Assembly (NCBI GenBank): GCA_007115705.1
Contig: QXEO01000722.1
Location: 618,098 to 682,097 of the forward strand
Direction of reading: 5' to 3'
DNA from: Dactylis glomerata
Lineage: Eukaryota; Streptophyta; Magnoliopsida; Poales; Poaceae
DNA length: 64,000 nucleotides
Position numbers and translations under genes: made by a program. Shown here piece after piece: positions 47,269 through 57,940 of the stretch (position 1 is the first letter of the stretch; every line of letters starts with the position of its first letter). Under the pieces are notes generated by a model. It saw nothing but the letters and a program-made list of their open reading frames with translations. It did no database searches and was not told the DNA's origin.

Positions 47269-48251
47269 TGATAAGGGGTGTCCCGATCTTCTCAGCAAGC
47301 GATGGCGATGATGATGATGGTAGATAGATAAACACCGTGTAGCGATGAACTCTCCCGCTCGAACCCTGATGCCAATGCAACAGCTCTCGAACCTTGTAGG
47401 ATATTCACAACACCACGATCTTGCGCACGTAGCCGTCGACCACGAACGGTAGTTTGCAATCCACTAATTCCCAATGGAACAACAGATCACACTCAATTGT
47501 AGCTTGATAAACTCGATCACAAGTAATTTCAGAGGTTCTAAAGAGAAACAACTCCAAAATAGTTTTAACGTGGTCTGCCCTAACTATGGCGTCGTCCCAG
47601 GGCTTATATGGGCGGCTGGGGCGGCCAGGACTCGAGATAAAACGTATTCGACTCGAACTAGGATACATCCATTCGGATCTGATCTGAGACGGGCCGGACT
47701 GTCCGGTTATTTAGGGCCGGACTGTCCGGTTATTTAGGGCCGGACTGTCCTGTGGTCGCCCGCGCTACACCACAGAGGGTGTCTGCCCTCGGGCGCACCT
47801 GAGGCCGGACTGTCCTGTCTTGGAGGGCAGGACTGTCCTGTGTTGGAGGGCAGGACTGTCCTGTGTTAGAGGGCCGGACTGTCCTGTCTTCTGGAACTGA
47901 AACTTGCCCTTCTTGATGATCTCCTTCTCTTCTATCGCGCCTTCCTCCTGCTCCTCCCTCGCGCAGATATTGGCGATCATCTTCTGGTGTTCCTCTTGCT
48001 GTGGCTCCTCGCTCTGTGCTACGCATTCCTCTCCAATGTACCTGATCATACAATAAGACAATGACTTAGGCAGTATAAAGTTCTCATTAAGTAACACATC
48101 AGGCTCATTAAGAAACAAGTTCACCTATTGTTCTAGTAACTTAGCACGAGCTCTTGTAATGGGTCCAATTCTAATCTCATTGGACTGAACAGCTGGAACA
48201 TCTTGTGTAGTAGTTGGTGAAGAAGGTGCAAGTATAGGGATGTCCTCATCA
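47269..48251 (-). repeat. 3' LTR of element F (983 bp)
   Basis: Contains seven GGCCGGACTGTCC-type motifs at about 47693-47885, one more than the 5' LTR. A C-to-T change gives a TAG at 48125-48127 where the 5' LTR keeps CAG (about 52657). Confidence 0.92.
47690..47890. repeat. GGCCGGACTGTCC motif array in the F LTR
   Basis: Seven copies of GGC(C/A)GGACTGTCC(G/T)G at a spacing of 22-23 bp, apart from one larger gap. The word CCGGACTGTCCGG is palindromic except for its centre. It is also seen at about 49672 and 49693 (inside gag), about 51329, 51350 and 51373 (leader) and six times in the other LTR. Confidence 0.85.
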
Positions 48252-50770
48252 TCTCCCCCCTCTTCAAAAGGTGTCGACCTCGATGCTCCAAGGTCTTCTC
48301 CATCATATGGTGATAAGTCAGCAACGTTGAAGCTGTTGCTAACTCCACCAAACTCAGCAATAGGTATATCAATCGAGTAGGCATTATCATTTATTTTGGC
48401 TAACACCTTGTAAGGACCAGCACCACGAGGTTTTAATTTGGATTTCCTCAGCTTGGGAAACCTGTCTTTGCGCAAATGCACCCAAACCATGTCACCAGGC
48501 TGAAACAAAACCTTCTTCCTTGCTTGATTCCTTGTAGCAGCAACTTTCTGGCCTTTCTTCTCAATAGCCTCTCGAGTCTTCTCATGGAGTTTCTTCACAT
48601 AATCAGCACGTTTTGATGTCTCCATATCAACTCTCTCATGTAAAGGTAGATCCTGCAAAACATTAGACACACCAAAAGAAATAGGGGTCATGTCGTTAGA
48701 AACTAAAACCTCACCCTTGTACATGAGCACAAGAGGCATGGCTGTAGGATCCTCACTAAATTCTCTCATATCTTCTTTGGTGGCTAAAATTAGTAGGTTA
48801 TTCACTCCCTCACTTTTTGTTATATCATTCTTTGGTCGCTCATTTACATCACTCACAGCTACAAAACTCTCGCACTTATCATGATGTGCATCCTTCAAGT
48901 TCACCTCAATTTTTTGACGAGATTCATTGACAATCTGCTGTGGGGACATAGGCTGCAAGGTAATTTTCTTGCCCTTGAACTCCAAATGATATGTATTAGC
49001 TCGACCATTGTGCTGCACATGGCGATCATATAACCATGGTCGACCCAACAATAAGTGGCAAACAGTCATAGGAACCACATCAAAATCAATAGAATCCTTG
49101 TATGGTCCTATCTCAAAATTTACACGCACCATATGGTTTACCTTCATCTCACCATTGTCACTCAGCCACTGTATATAATATGGTTTAGGATGAGGTAAAT
49201 ATGTCAAATTCAGCTTGGCACATAACTCCTTGCTTGCAAGATTTCTGCAACTACCTCCATCAATGATGACTTTGCAAGCTTTGTTTGGGCCAACTAGTGC
49301 TTTTGTTTGAAACAGATTGCAGCGCTGTGATTCAGAATTGGGCTGCACACTAAGAGCACGTGGAGTAACCACAATGGTAGGCGCATGGGTAGGATAAGCA
49401 TCCAACTCTTCCTCGCTAGCATCACCATTGTCTTCAGGACTATAGGGATCAATTTCATCTCCACTCTCATATTCACCATTGTCATTGACAAACATGACCT
49501 TGTTGTTGGGACACTTATTCTTAAAATGTCCTCGTCCTCCACAAGTAAAGCACTCTTTATCACGAGCACGAGCTGTAGACATGATGGAACCCGAACTAGC
49601 AGCCGGCTTATTTGCTGTAGAACCAGAGGAGGGTGTGGGTGCAGGCTTGGAGGCCGAAGTAGAGGCTTGAGGCCGGACTGTCCGGTGTTGGAGGGCCGGA
49701 CTGTCCGCCGGTGCTGCCGGTGGCATCGCTGATGGTGGTAGCGAGGATCTTGCAGAAAACCGGCTTGTCGACGAATATCGAGCCCGCTCCCTAGCTTCTT
49801 CAGCTAGTTGTGCTTCGGTCTCTCGTGCATGATGCAACAACTCGGTCATAGTAGCATATGTGTGATGGCGCACAATGTTCTTAATAGGCAACTTCAAATT
49901 GTTGAGAAAACGCTGCAGAGTCATCTCAACTGATTCACGAACTCGTGCACGCTGCATAAGCATCTCCATCTCCATGTAGTATTCATCAACTGTCTTGCTA
50001 CCTTGTGTTAATTTGGTGAGCTGGTTAAACACTGAGCGCAAATAGTTAGTGGGCACAAAACGTTGCCTCATAATTTCCTTCATCTCCCGCCATGAGAGCA
50101 CAGGAACCTCATTATCGTCGCGTCTATTTTGTATAATAGCATCCCACCAACGCAATGCATAGCCATCAAATTCTGAAGCAGCAAGTTTAACCTTCTTATC
50201 TTCAGTATAGTCTTGCAAACGCCACAACTTCTCAATCTTCAACTCCCATGAAAGGTAATCTTCAGGATCAAGTGAGCCATCAAACTTGGGAATTGAGAAT
50301 TTTGGTTTGCTCAAGATATCATCATTTGCTTGTTGGATTACACGCTGAGCACGTCCCACAGGAGCAAAACCACGGCCAACACCAGGGGGATTGGCACGTC
50401 CCCTACCTTGGCCATTGTTTGGCTGTTGTTGGACCTCATCATTAACACTTCCATTATCTGCGTCCGCATGTTCAGCAGCATCATCAAATTGTTGTTGCCG
50501 CTGTTGCTCAGAGGCGTCCCGCAAAGCATCAATGGATAGCTGTAATGCGTTGACATTTGTATTGATTGTAGTCACTTGTGTTTGAATGTTGTTGACAGCT
50601 TTCTCAGTTTCGCCCAACTGGATTTGTACTCCCTGTACATCCTTTTCTAAATAATCCGTGGTGCGAGTGAAAACTCCTGTCAAATGATCCCGTAAGGCTT
50701 CATATTCCCTCCAAGTGACTGTAGCAGTTTCTGCCTTTTTCTGCATCACAACATCATCACTAGCAGACAT
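48125..50770 (-). CDS. Gag-protease-integrase C-terminal domain fusion protein of element F
   Basis: The open frame is 881 residues from the ATG at 50770 (MSASDDVVM). Order: helical/coiled-coil N-terminus (to about 110), gag core (about 165-330), CCHC knuckle (about 407-420), protease with IIDGG near 502, and a linker up to residue 706 (GVSNVLQ). It then passes directly into the integrase C-terminal part (DLPLHERV..., GPY motif) and the tail with GPITRARAK. In E the two sides of this junction are separated by about 2.2 kb encoding RT, RNase H and the integrase zinc finger and DDE core. The join is in frame and no stop lies in the remainder until TAG at 48125, which is a CAG in the other LTR. 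Without that change the frame would end at 47765. The protein could make particles and mature them but not copy or integrate DNA, so E-type partners would be needed. Confidence 0.9.
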   Translation of the reverse strand: MSASDDVVMQKKAETATVTWREYEALRDHLTGVFTRTTDYLEKDVQGVQIQLGETEKAVNNIQTQVTTINTNVNALQLSIDALRDASEQQRQQQFDDAAEHADADNGSVNDEVQQQPNNGQGRGRANPPGVGRGFAPVGRAQRVIQQANDDILSKPKFSIPKFDGSLDPEDYLSWELKIEKLWRLQDYTEDKKVKLAASEFDGYALRWWDAIIQNRRDDNEVPVLSWREMKEIMRQRFVPTNYLRSVFNQLTKLTQGSKTVDEYYMEMEMLMQRARVRESVEMTLQRFLNNLKLPIKNIVRHHTYATMTELLHHARETEAQLAEEARERARYSSTSRFSARSSLPPSAMPPAAPADSPALQHRTVRPQASTSASKPAPTPSSGSTANKPAASSGSIMSTARARDKECFTCGGRGHFKNKCPNNKVMFVNDNGEYESGDEIDPYSPEDNGDASEEELDAYPTHAPTIVVTPRALSVQPNSESQRCNLFQTKALVGPNKACKVIIDGGSCRNLASKELCAKLNLTYLPHPKPYYIQWLSDNGEMKVNHMVRVNFEIGPYKDSIDFDVVPMTVCHLLLGRPWLYDRHVQHNGRANTYHLEFKGKKITLQPMSPQQIVNESRQKIEVNLKDAHHDKCESFVAVSDVNERPKNDITKSEGVNNLLILATKEDMREFSEDPTAMPLVLMYKGEVLVSNDMTPISFGVSNVLQDLPLHERVDMETSKRADYVKKLHEKTREAIEKKGQKVAATRNQARKKVLFQPGDMVWVHLRKDRFPKLRKSKLKPRGAGPYKVLAKINDNAYSIDIPIAEFGGVSNSFNVADLSPYDGEDLGASRSTPFEEGGDDEDIPILAPSSPTTTQDVPAVQSNEIRIGPITRARAKLLEQ

Positions 50771-51822
50771 GATTAGTAGATTAGTGCAAAACCCAAAATC
50801 GATATGGTGGCAAACTCTCTGCTCGCACAAAGCTGACAAGAAAGGAGATCTTACCGCTCCAAAGTGAATAGTAGTGCTTACCAATTCGAAGCAAACGACT
50901 GAGGCACTGATGTGATGAAGTGAATATCAAAGGTATAGAGGCGATCACAAGGCACACAGGTTATTAAAGGTGGAGCTGTAGGTATGGAGTCCTAACTACA
51001 CCGCAAACCAATCCTAGTGCTGATCGTGAGACAATAACCCAAGGAAACACACACGTGGAGATAAACGTGGCAAAGCAATTATGAAAACAAGAATATTGCA
51101 ATGCACAAGAGAGACGCTAGTAATAGCTCAAAATAGACAGGCACAAGATTGCTCAATTACAAGTGCTATATAGAACCAGGCCTCAACAATCACCACAAAG
51201 ATAGTGCTCTTTTTCTTCTTGTATCTCTTTTTCTTTTCTCTTTTGCTTTTTTTTATATACTTTTTCTCAACTATAAGACTCAACAGTAAAATAACTGAAA
51301 CGATACTGGAGCAAAAATTCTGCTAAGGCCGGACTGTCTTGTGTGCTAAGGCCGGACTGTCTTGTGTGATATGGCCGAACTGTCCGGTCTGAATTCAGCC
51401 GAAAAATTGCACCTCGAAAACCTAATGAGCAGCCTGTCAGAGCACAACAACTAGTCTCGTATGGGTACGTTCCTAGGCACGGATGCTGTAGAAAGGCTGT
51501 AGCTAAGTTTTGCAACAAGGGTACGCTATGTGGACTCGGTAAATTGATGAAAACTGGCGGAAACGATGATGAACGACTCAAGAACCAAGAACAAAAACGA
51601 AATTGACAAAGGGAAACCTAGACACTACGACTTTACCGGAAGAGATCGGATCAAAGACACGACTACGACCAGCAACTAAGACTAGAAAACGATGCAATCT
51701 AGGTTATGGCAAAACTAAACCCTAATATTTTTTTGGCTTTTTCTGGATAGGACGAAAAACACTCAAATAATGGATGGATCTGTGGATGCTCACCGAGTAA
51801 AACTGGAAATCTGATACCAAGA

Positions 51823-52782
51823 TGATAAGGGGTGTCCCGATCTTCTCAGCAAGCGATGGCGATGATGATGATGGTAGATAGATAAACACCGTGTAGCAAT
51901 GAACTCTCCCGCTCGAACCCTGATGCCAATGCAACAGCTCTCGAACCTTGTAGGATATTCACAACACCACGATCTTGCGCACGTAGCCGTCGACCACGAA
52001 CGGTAGTTTGCAATCCACTAATTCCCAATGGAACAACAGATCACACTCAATTGTAGCTTGATAAACTCGATCACAAGTAATTTCAGAGGTTCTAAAGAGA
52101 AACAACTCCAAAATAGTTTTAACGTGGTCTGCCCTAACTATGGGGTCGTCCCAGGGCTTATATGGGCGGCTGGGGTGGCCAGGACTCGAGATAAAACGTA
52201 TTCGACTCGAACTAGGATACATCCGTTCGGATCTGATCTGAGACGGGCCGGACTATCTGGTTATTTAGGGCCGGACTGTCCTGTGGTCGCCCGCGCTACA
52301 CCACAGAGGGTGTCTGCCCTCGGGCGCACCTGAGGCCGGACTGTCCTGTCTTGGAGGGCAGGACTGTCCTGTGTTGGAGGGCAGGACTGTCCTGTGTTAG
52401 AGGGCCGGACTGTCCTGTCTTCTGGAACTGAAACTTGCCCTTCTTGATGATCTCCTTCTCTTCTATCGCGCCTTCCTCCCGCTCCTCCCTCGCGCAGATA
52501 TTGGCGATCATCTTCTGGTGTTCCTCTTGCTGTGGCTCCTCGCTCCGTGCTACACATTCCTCTCCAATGTACCTGATCATACAATAAGACAATGACTTAG
52601 GCAGTATAAAGTTCTCATTAAGTAACACATCAGGCTCATTAAGAAACAAGTTCACCTGTTGTTCTAGTAACTTAGCACGAGCTCTTGTAATGGGTCCAAT
52701 TCTAATCTCATTGGACTGAACAGCTGGAACATCTTGTGTAGTAGTTGGTGGAGAAGGTGCAAGTATAGGGATGTCCTCATCA
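51823..52782 (-). repeat. 5' LTR of element F (960 bp)
   Basis: Ends (minus strand) CCCCTTATCA, three bases before the primer site. Six motif copies lie at about 52246-52415, one of them degraded. The encoded tail frame is uninterrupted here down to 52296. Confidence 0.92.
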
Positions 52783-52787
52783 TCTTT

Positions 52788-55700
52788 CTTAGTAAGCTCA
52801 TTCAGTGGCGCTGCAATGGAACCAAAATCTTTGACAAAGCGCCTATAAAATCCAGCGAGGCCAAGGAAACTCCTCACTTATGTGACTGTTTTGGGTTGTG
52901 GCCAACTCGAAATTGCTTCAATCTTGGCGGGATCAACTTCAATACCCTGCGCTGTAACAACATAGCCAAGAAAAGCAACTCTATTCGTGCAAAAGGTGCA
53001 CTTTGCAATGTTACCAAACAAACGTGCAGCACATAAAGCATCAAAAACAGCACATAAATGTTCCAAATATTCTTCTACAGATTTGCTATATATCAATATA
53101 TCATCAAAATATACCACCACAAAATGTCCAATAAAAGCACGTAAAACTTCATTCATTAATCTCATGAAAGTGCTGGGAGCATTAGTTAGACCAAAAGGCA
53201 TCACTAACCACTCATATAGACCAAATTTAGTTTTAAATGCAGTTTTCCATTCATCTCCTAACTTCATACGAATTTGGTGGTAACCACTACGCAAATCAAC
53301 CTTAGAAAACATGGTAGAGCCACTCAATTCATCAAGCATGTCATCTAAACGAGGAATAGGATGACGATAGCGAATAGTAATATTATTGATTGCTCTACAA
53401 TCAGTACACATGCGCGAAGAACCATCTTTCTTTGGTACCAAAATAATAGGAACAGCACAAGGACTAAGAGAATCATGAATATGACCCTTGTCAAGAAGTT
53501 CTTGAATTTGTCGCTGAATCTCTTTCGTCTCCTCCGGATTGGTACGATATGGCGCACGGTTGGGCAAAGATGCGCCAGGAATCAAATCAATTTGGTGCTC
53601 AATTCCACGAATAGGTGGCAGTCCTGGAGGTACATCTTGTGGAAAAACGTCCGCATACTCCTGCAAAATGTTAGCAACAACAGGTGGCAAAGAAGAAGGC
53701 ATCTCCTCAGCTGAAAACAACACTTCTTTGCAAATGATAGCATAACATGCAGTAGTACTCACATCAATTTCAGAAATATCAGATTTGCTAGCTAGCAAAC
53801 AAGTACTTTTCAAACGAATTTCGTTAGCATGTTTTGGAGCTGATTTAGAAGTACTTGTAGAAGACATAAGTTCCTTAGCAACAATCTGATTTTTGCTCAG
53901 CTTTTTCCCCTCATTATGTGCTCTACTAGCTCTAGCAAGATCATCTTTTAAAATACTTTCAGGAGACATGGGAAGTAACACAATTTTCTTATCATTATGA
54001 ACAAGAGAATACTGATTTGTGCTACCATAGTGTATAGAATTTGTATCAAATTGCCATGGTCTACCAAGTAAAAGAGCACATGCTTGCATAGGAACAACAT
54101 CACACTCAACATAATCAGTATATGCAGCAATAGTAAAATGCACACGAACTGTACGTGTTACCTTAACCTTGCCGCTGTTATTAAACCATTGAATGTGATA
54201 TGGACGAGGATGGGGTCGTGTCGTAAGAGCAAGCTTTTCAACCATCTCCATGCTTGCCAAGTTGTTGCAGCTCCCGCCATCAATAATAATGCGAATACAG
54301 CGATCTTTAACCACGCCCTTGGTATGGAACAGATTATGGCGCTGGTCGGGCTCGGCCTTGGTAATTTGTGCACTCAAGACTCGCTGTGCAACTAAACTCG
54401 GGTATTTCTCCGCATGTTCTGCAGCCATATATTCCGAATCTTGCTCCGTGGGTGCGGCAGCACATTGCTCATCAGATGCAATAAGAGCCAAAGTATCTTC
54501 ATCATAATCACTGGCGGAGTTGTATCCACCATCCTCAAGAGCAATCATCACGCGGGAGGAGGCACAATCACGTGCAAAGTGACCAAGTCCACCACATTTG
54601 CGGCACTGAATTTGGCTGGACTTGCCCGTAGATGCCATGGAGGACGCAGCGCTCGGGGCTGGTCCTGTAGTAGTCTTCCGTGCAGCAAACGGAGGTGGTG
54701 TAGATGCTGCAGATCGCGTGGATGTGGTCGCTGAAGGTGTAGGTGCAGCAGCCCGTGACGCCGAATTCGGTGATCTCCAAGAAGAACGCCCTGCAGAAAA
54801 ATTAGTTCGTGCCGCCTCGCGTCGATCCTGCACTTCACATTCAGCATTGCAAGCAAGATGGAACAAACGGGTAATAGTGTGATAAGATTTATATCTAAGA
54901 ATGGTCTGAATTTCCTTATTTAACCCGCCTACAAAACGTGCCATTAATGCTTCATTATCCTCCTCTATACCACAACGTAGCATGCCAGTTTGCAACTCCT
55001 GATAGTAATCCTCTACAGAATTTTTGCCTTGATCTAGACGTGCTAATTTTGTAAGCATGGAACGCTGATAATATGGTGGAACAAAATGAATACGCATAGA
55101 ATGTTTTAAAGCATCCCACGTAGTGATTGGATTAGCATGATTAGCACGACAATATTCAGACCACCATATGGAAGCAAAACTAGTGAACTCACAAGTAGCA
55201 GCACTGACACGTCTATCCTCGGGATAATTTAAGCATGCAAAATGCTGGTCTAATTCTATTTCCCAAGAAAGGTATGCATCAGGATTATAGCGACCATCAA
55301 ACGTAGGAACATTTAATTTCAGTTTAGCAACATGGTCATCATCACGTACCAACGGACGAGGAGGTGGACGGCGAATATAGGGCCGAGGACGACCAGGTGG
55401 CTGATCAACTGTGAAGTCGTCCGCGTACTCGCCCTCGTACTCATCTTCCCCGTAATAATCATCCAACTGTGCATCACGGGCCTGTGTAACACCCGTAGCT
55501 CCTGCAACGCCAGCAGCCGCAGTGCCCGCAGTAGCACCCGCAGCCGAAGTTTGTGCCGGTTGATGGAGAATGCGCTGTGCACGTCCCAAAAAGGTCGGTG
55601 GAGGAGCCACGCGAGTCGGCTGTGGAGGAGGCGCGTGAGCCGGCGGTGGAGGTCGTAAGCGTGCGAGCACCTCTTGGAATTTAGCGTCGAGTTTGGTGGT

Positions 55701-55847
55701 AAAGGTGGTCTCGAGTCCCTCGAGTTGCTCCATCGTGTCACTAAAACGCTTGTCCACATCCTGCATATGATCAGACAAAAGTTTGGTGACGTGAGCCTGC
55801 AAGGCTTCACCCTCCAGTGGCTGTGGCTCGGTGTTGTCTGATGGCAT
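52788..55847 (-). pseudogene. Element D gag-pro-RT part
   Basis: The ATG at 55847 opens 989 codons without interruption to a TAA at 52878-52880, where the relatives have CAA in the linker after RT (KTVTQVRSF). The same frame then continues to the insertion point of F at 52788. Seen in order: helical N-terminus, Pro/Ala-rich linker, gag core, CCHC knuckle (about 54570-54612), IIDGG protease (about 54278-54292), and RT with YFDD (53101-53112). The gag half is the intact reference for the broken gag of B. Confidence 0.9.
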
Positions 55848-56996
55848 GATTAGTACTCAAAAGCACAGGTGTAGGATATGGATAAAACAGGAATAGGGTG
55901 GAAAACGCTTAATCTGTCAAGCAAACCAATACTCTTACCCGTTCTTACCCTGCAGTAGGTGGCGATCAGCAACCGTCGTGACCAAACTTCAGGAAGATTG
56001 AATAGAGCGATTGCCAGGTGGTGTCAACGCACGGTGTAGGAATATGTGGAGCTCTGGGTGGTTGCAATATCTGTAGCAACAATTTCAAAACAGCAATGCA
56101 AGGTTGAATAATAGCTCAACGACGGTACTGTGCTGGTCCTAGACTATCCCAAGCTAGAGACGCGAGCCAAGAACACTAAGGAAGTCACAGCGTGGCACAA
56201 CAAGCAGAAAGGAACAACTCCAAAGCAAGATATAAGTGAAGATCTGCAGGAATTTTTGGGTCTGAAACTTCAGAGGGCAAAAACTCGGCCTTCCCGGCCT
56301 TTTTTGGGAGTTTTGAGTGTCGCCCAACGACGTGTGGTTACATAGATCTTTTCGTGCTGAGCATTTTGAGTGGTCGCACGTCGAAAACGGAGTTCGTATG
56401 CAAAAGTTATGGCCAGTTGAAGTTTGCTATCGAAAACTGTCAAAAACTGACAAAACTGTCCAAATCGGACTAGATTTGGACTGGACTAGTAGGAACAGGT
56501 CAAACCGACTTGGATGCGGATTTGACTTCTTTTTTTTTTGCTCTCCCCTCCTCTTTCCTTCTGGCCGAAACTTTCTGGAACTCGGATCAAGTTACAACGC
56601 GGATCGGATCTGCAATGATGGGAAACAAGAGTAGGAAAACGAAAACAAGGATATGTGGTGGCGGAGGCGGTATGTGGGCGCAGGGTATGGCGGAATCGGT
56701 GGTGGCGGTGGTGATCATGAAATCGGTGGTGGCGGAATCTGTGGTGGTGACGGTGACCAGAACTCGAAACTCTAAAGGTCTAAACCTAAAACCAGCACTG
56801 GACACGACGATGCAGACTAGAATTCAAGAAAGCAAATACTGAAATGAAAAGATGCAAAAGGCCCAAAAAAAGTTTCTAGGATACGGATCTAACCCTAATT
56901 GTTTGGCTTTTTATGGTTTATAGGAAGAAGAACAGATGCAATCTAAACTACGAAAACTGTAAGATCTCACCGAGAAACCCAAAATCTGATACCACT

Positions 56997-57935
56997 TGAT
57001 GGGGTAAAGGTGCCCGATCTTTCGATGAGACGATAACTATCGATTATGGTGGAGGTCGACGTTGACGATCCGACTACAAATGTGCGAGACGTTGCACCTT
57101 AGCAATCGATACACCAACTTCCGAGGCTATTGATCACGCCGGAGCTAGATCAACCTGATCACGAGGATCAATCCCTGCAAGCAATCGAAGAACAAGCAAG
57201 AATTATAGATGCAATAGAGATATTGCGAATATAGATGAAGGTTTTATTGAAGAGGTGGGATTCTATCTGTGCGTAGTACAAAAGGTCGATTTGACACTTG
57301 TGCCTATGGCGAAGAGTAGCTCGTGGCTAAGTCTTTAACTAAACAAAATCCAAGTTCTAATGACGGCTAGGAGGAGGTATATATGAGGGACAGGGCAGGG
57401 ATTTTCGTATAGCCCTAATGGGCCATCCGAAAATAACCCTAGATGGGCCAATTTCCACTTAAACAGCCTCCAGAAAATCCCTAAAATACCTATGACGAAA
57501 ATACATGGGTTTAACCCATAAAATAAGGTGACGCAGCACCATATAAAGCCCTGGACGAATTTTATGATTGAGTAACTTGTGAATTTCGTCCAAGCATCCT
57601 TGCAGCATTATGGTGGCTTCAAAGTTCTGAAATCTTCACTTGTAGCGTCATCCTGAATCCTCACACAATTGCTGCCATCATCTCCATGCACGATCATGCT
57701 CCAATGCTTGTCCCTCTCATCCGTGCTAGGCCCATCATTCCTAAGTAACATAAACACATCTGATTTAGGCACCATCATATTCTCATGAATATTAGGAATA
57801 GTTCCTAGAAACGAAAGTACCTGATAATTTAGTTGGCGTGCACGAGCTCTTGTGAGAGGTCCTTGGAATTGTGAAATGTGAGGAAGTGTGGCTGTAGGTG
57901 CAACGGTTGTATCAACCGTAGGGATGTCCTCATCA
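56997..57935 (-). repeat. 5' LTR of element D (939 bp)
   Basis: Same length as 36680-37618 with few differences. A TATA-like element lies at about 57378-57384 (minus strand). It is next to AAATT at 57936-57940. Confidence 0.92.
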
Positions 57936-57940
57936 AAATT

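Larger units (their letters stand above)
47269..52782 (-). mobile_element. Element F: internally deleted relative of E with a fused open frame
   Basis: The target duplication TCTTT is at 47264-47268 and 52783-52787. LTRs are 47269-48251 (983 bp) and 51823-52782 (960 bp). The primer site is at 51810-51819. The total is 5,514 bp, about 2.4 kb shorter than E. The LTR differs from that of E but shares TGATGAGGACATCCCTAT and the CCCCTTATCA end, and the coding sequence is clearly related to E. The motif GGCCGGACTGTCC occurs many times in both LTRs, the leader and gag. The leader is 50771-51809. The 23-bp LTR length difference is explained by one extra motif unit in the left LTR. Confidence 0.93.
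36680..57935 (-). mobile_element. Element D: gypsy element of the B family, itself split by E and F
   Basis: The target duplication AAATT is at 36675-36679 and 57936-57940. LTRs 36680-37618 and 56997-57935 are both 939 bp. The primer site is at 56985-56994. It is interrupted by E (39090-46983) and F (47269-52782). Without these and their duplicated target bases it is about 7,838 bp. The leader (55848-56984) carries the same conserved block and GGTAAG signal as A, B and C. The frame is less damaged than in B, with two nonsense codons seen. Confidence 0.94.

Noticed and set aside
47730..48053. A 107-codon minus-strand frame with many charged residues
   Set aside because: It is a shadow of the LTR-encoded tail in another frame, over the motif array.
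52296..52877. A 193-codon minus-strand frame joining RT linker and LTR-encoded tail
   Set aside because: It crosses the insertion point of F in D and continues in the F LTR. Junction artefact with no start of its own.
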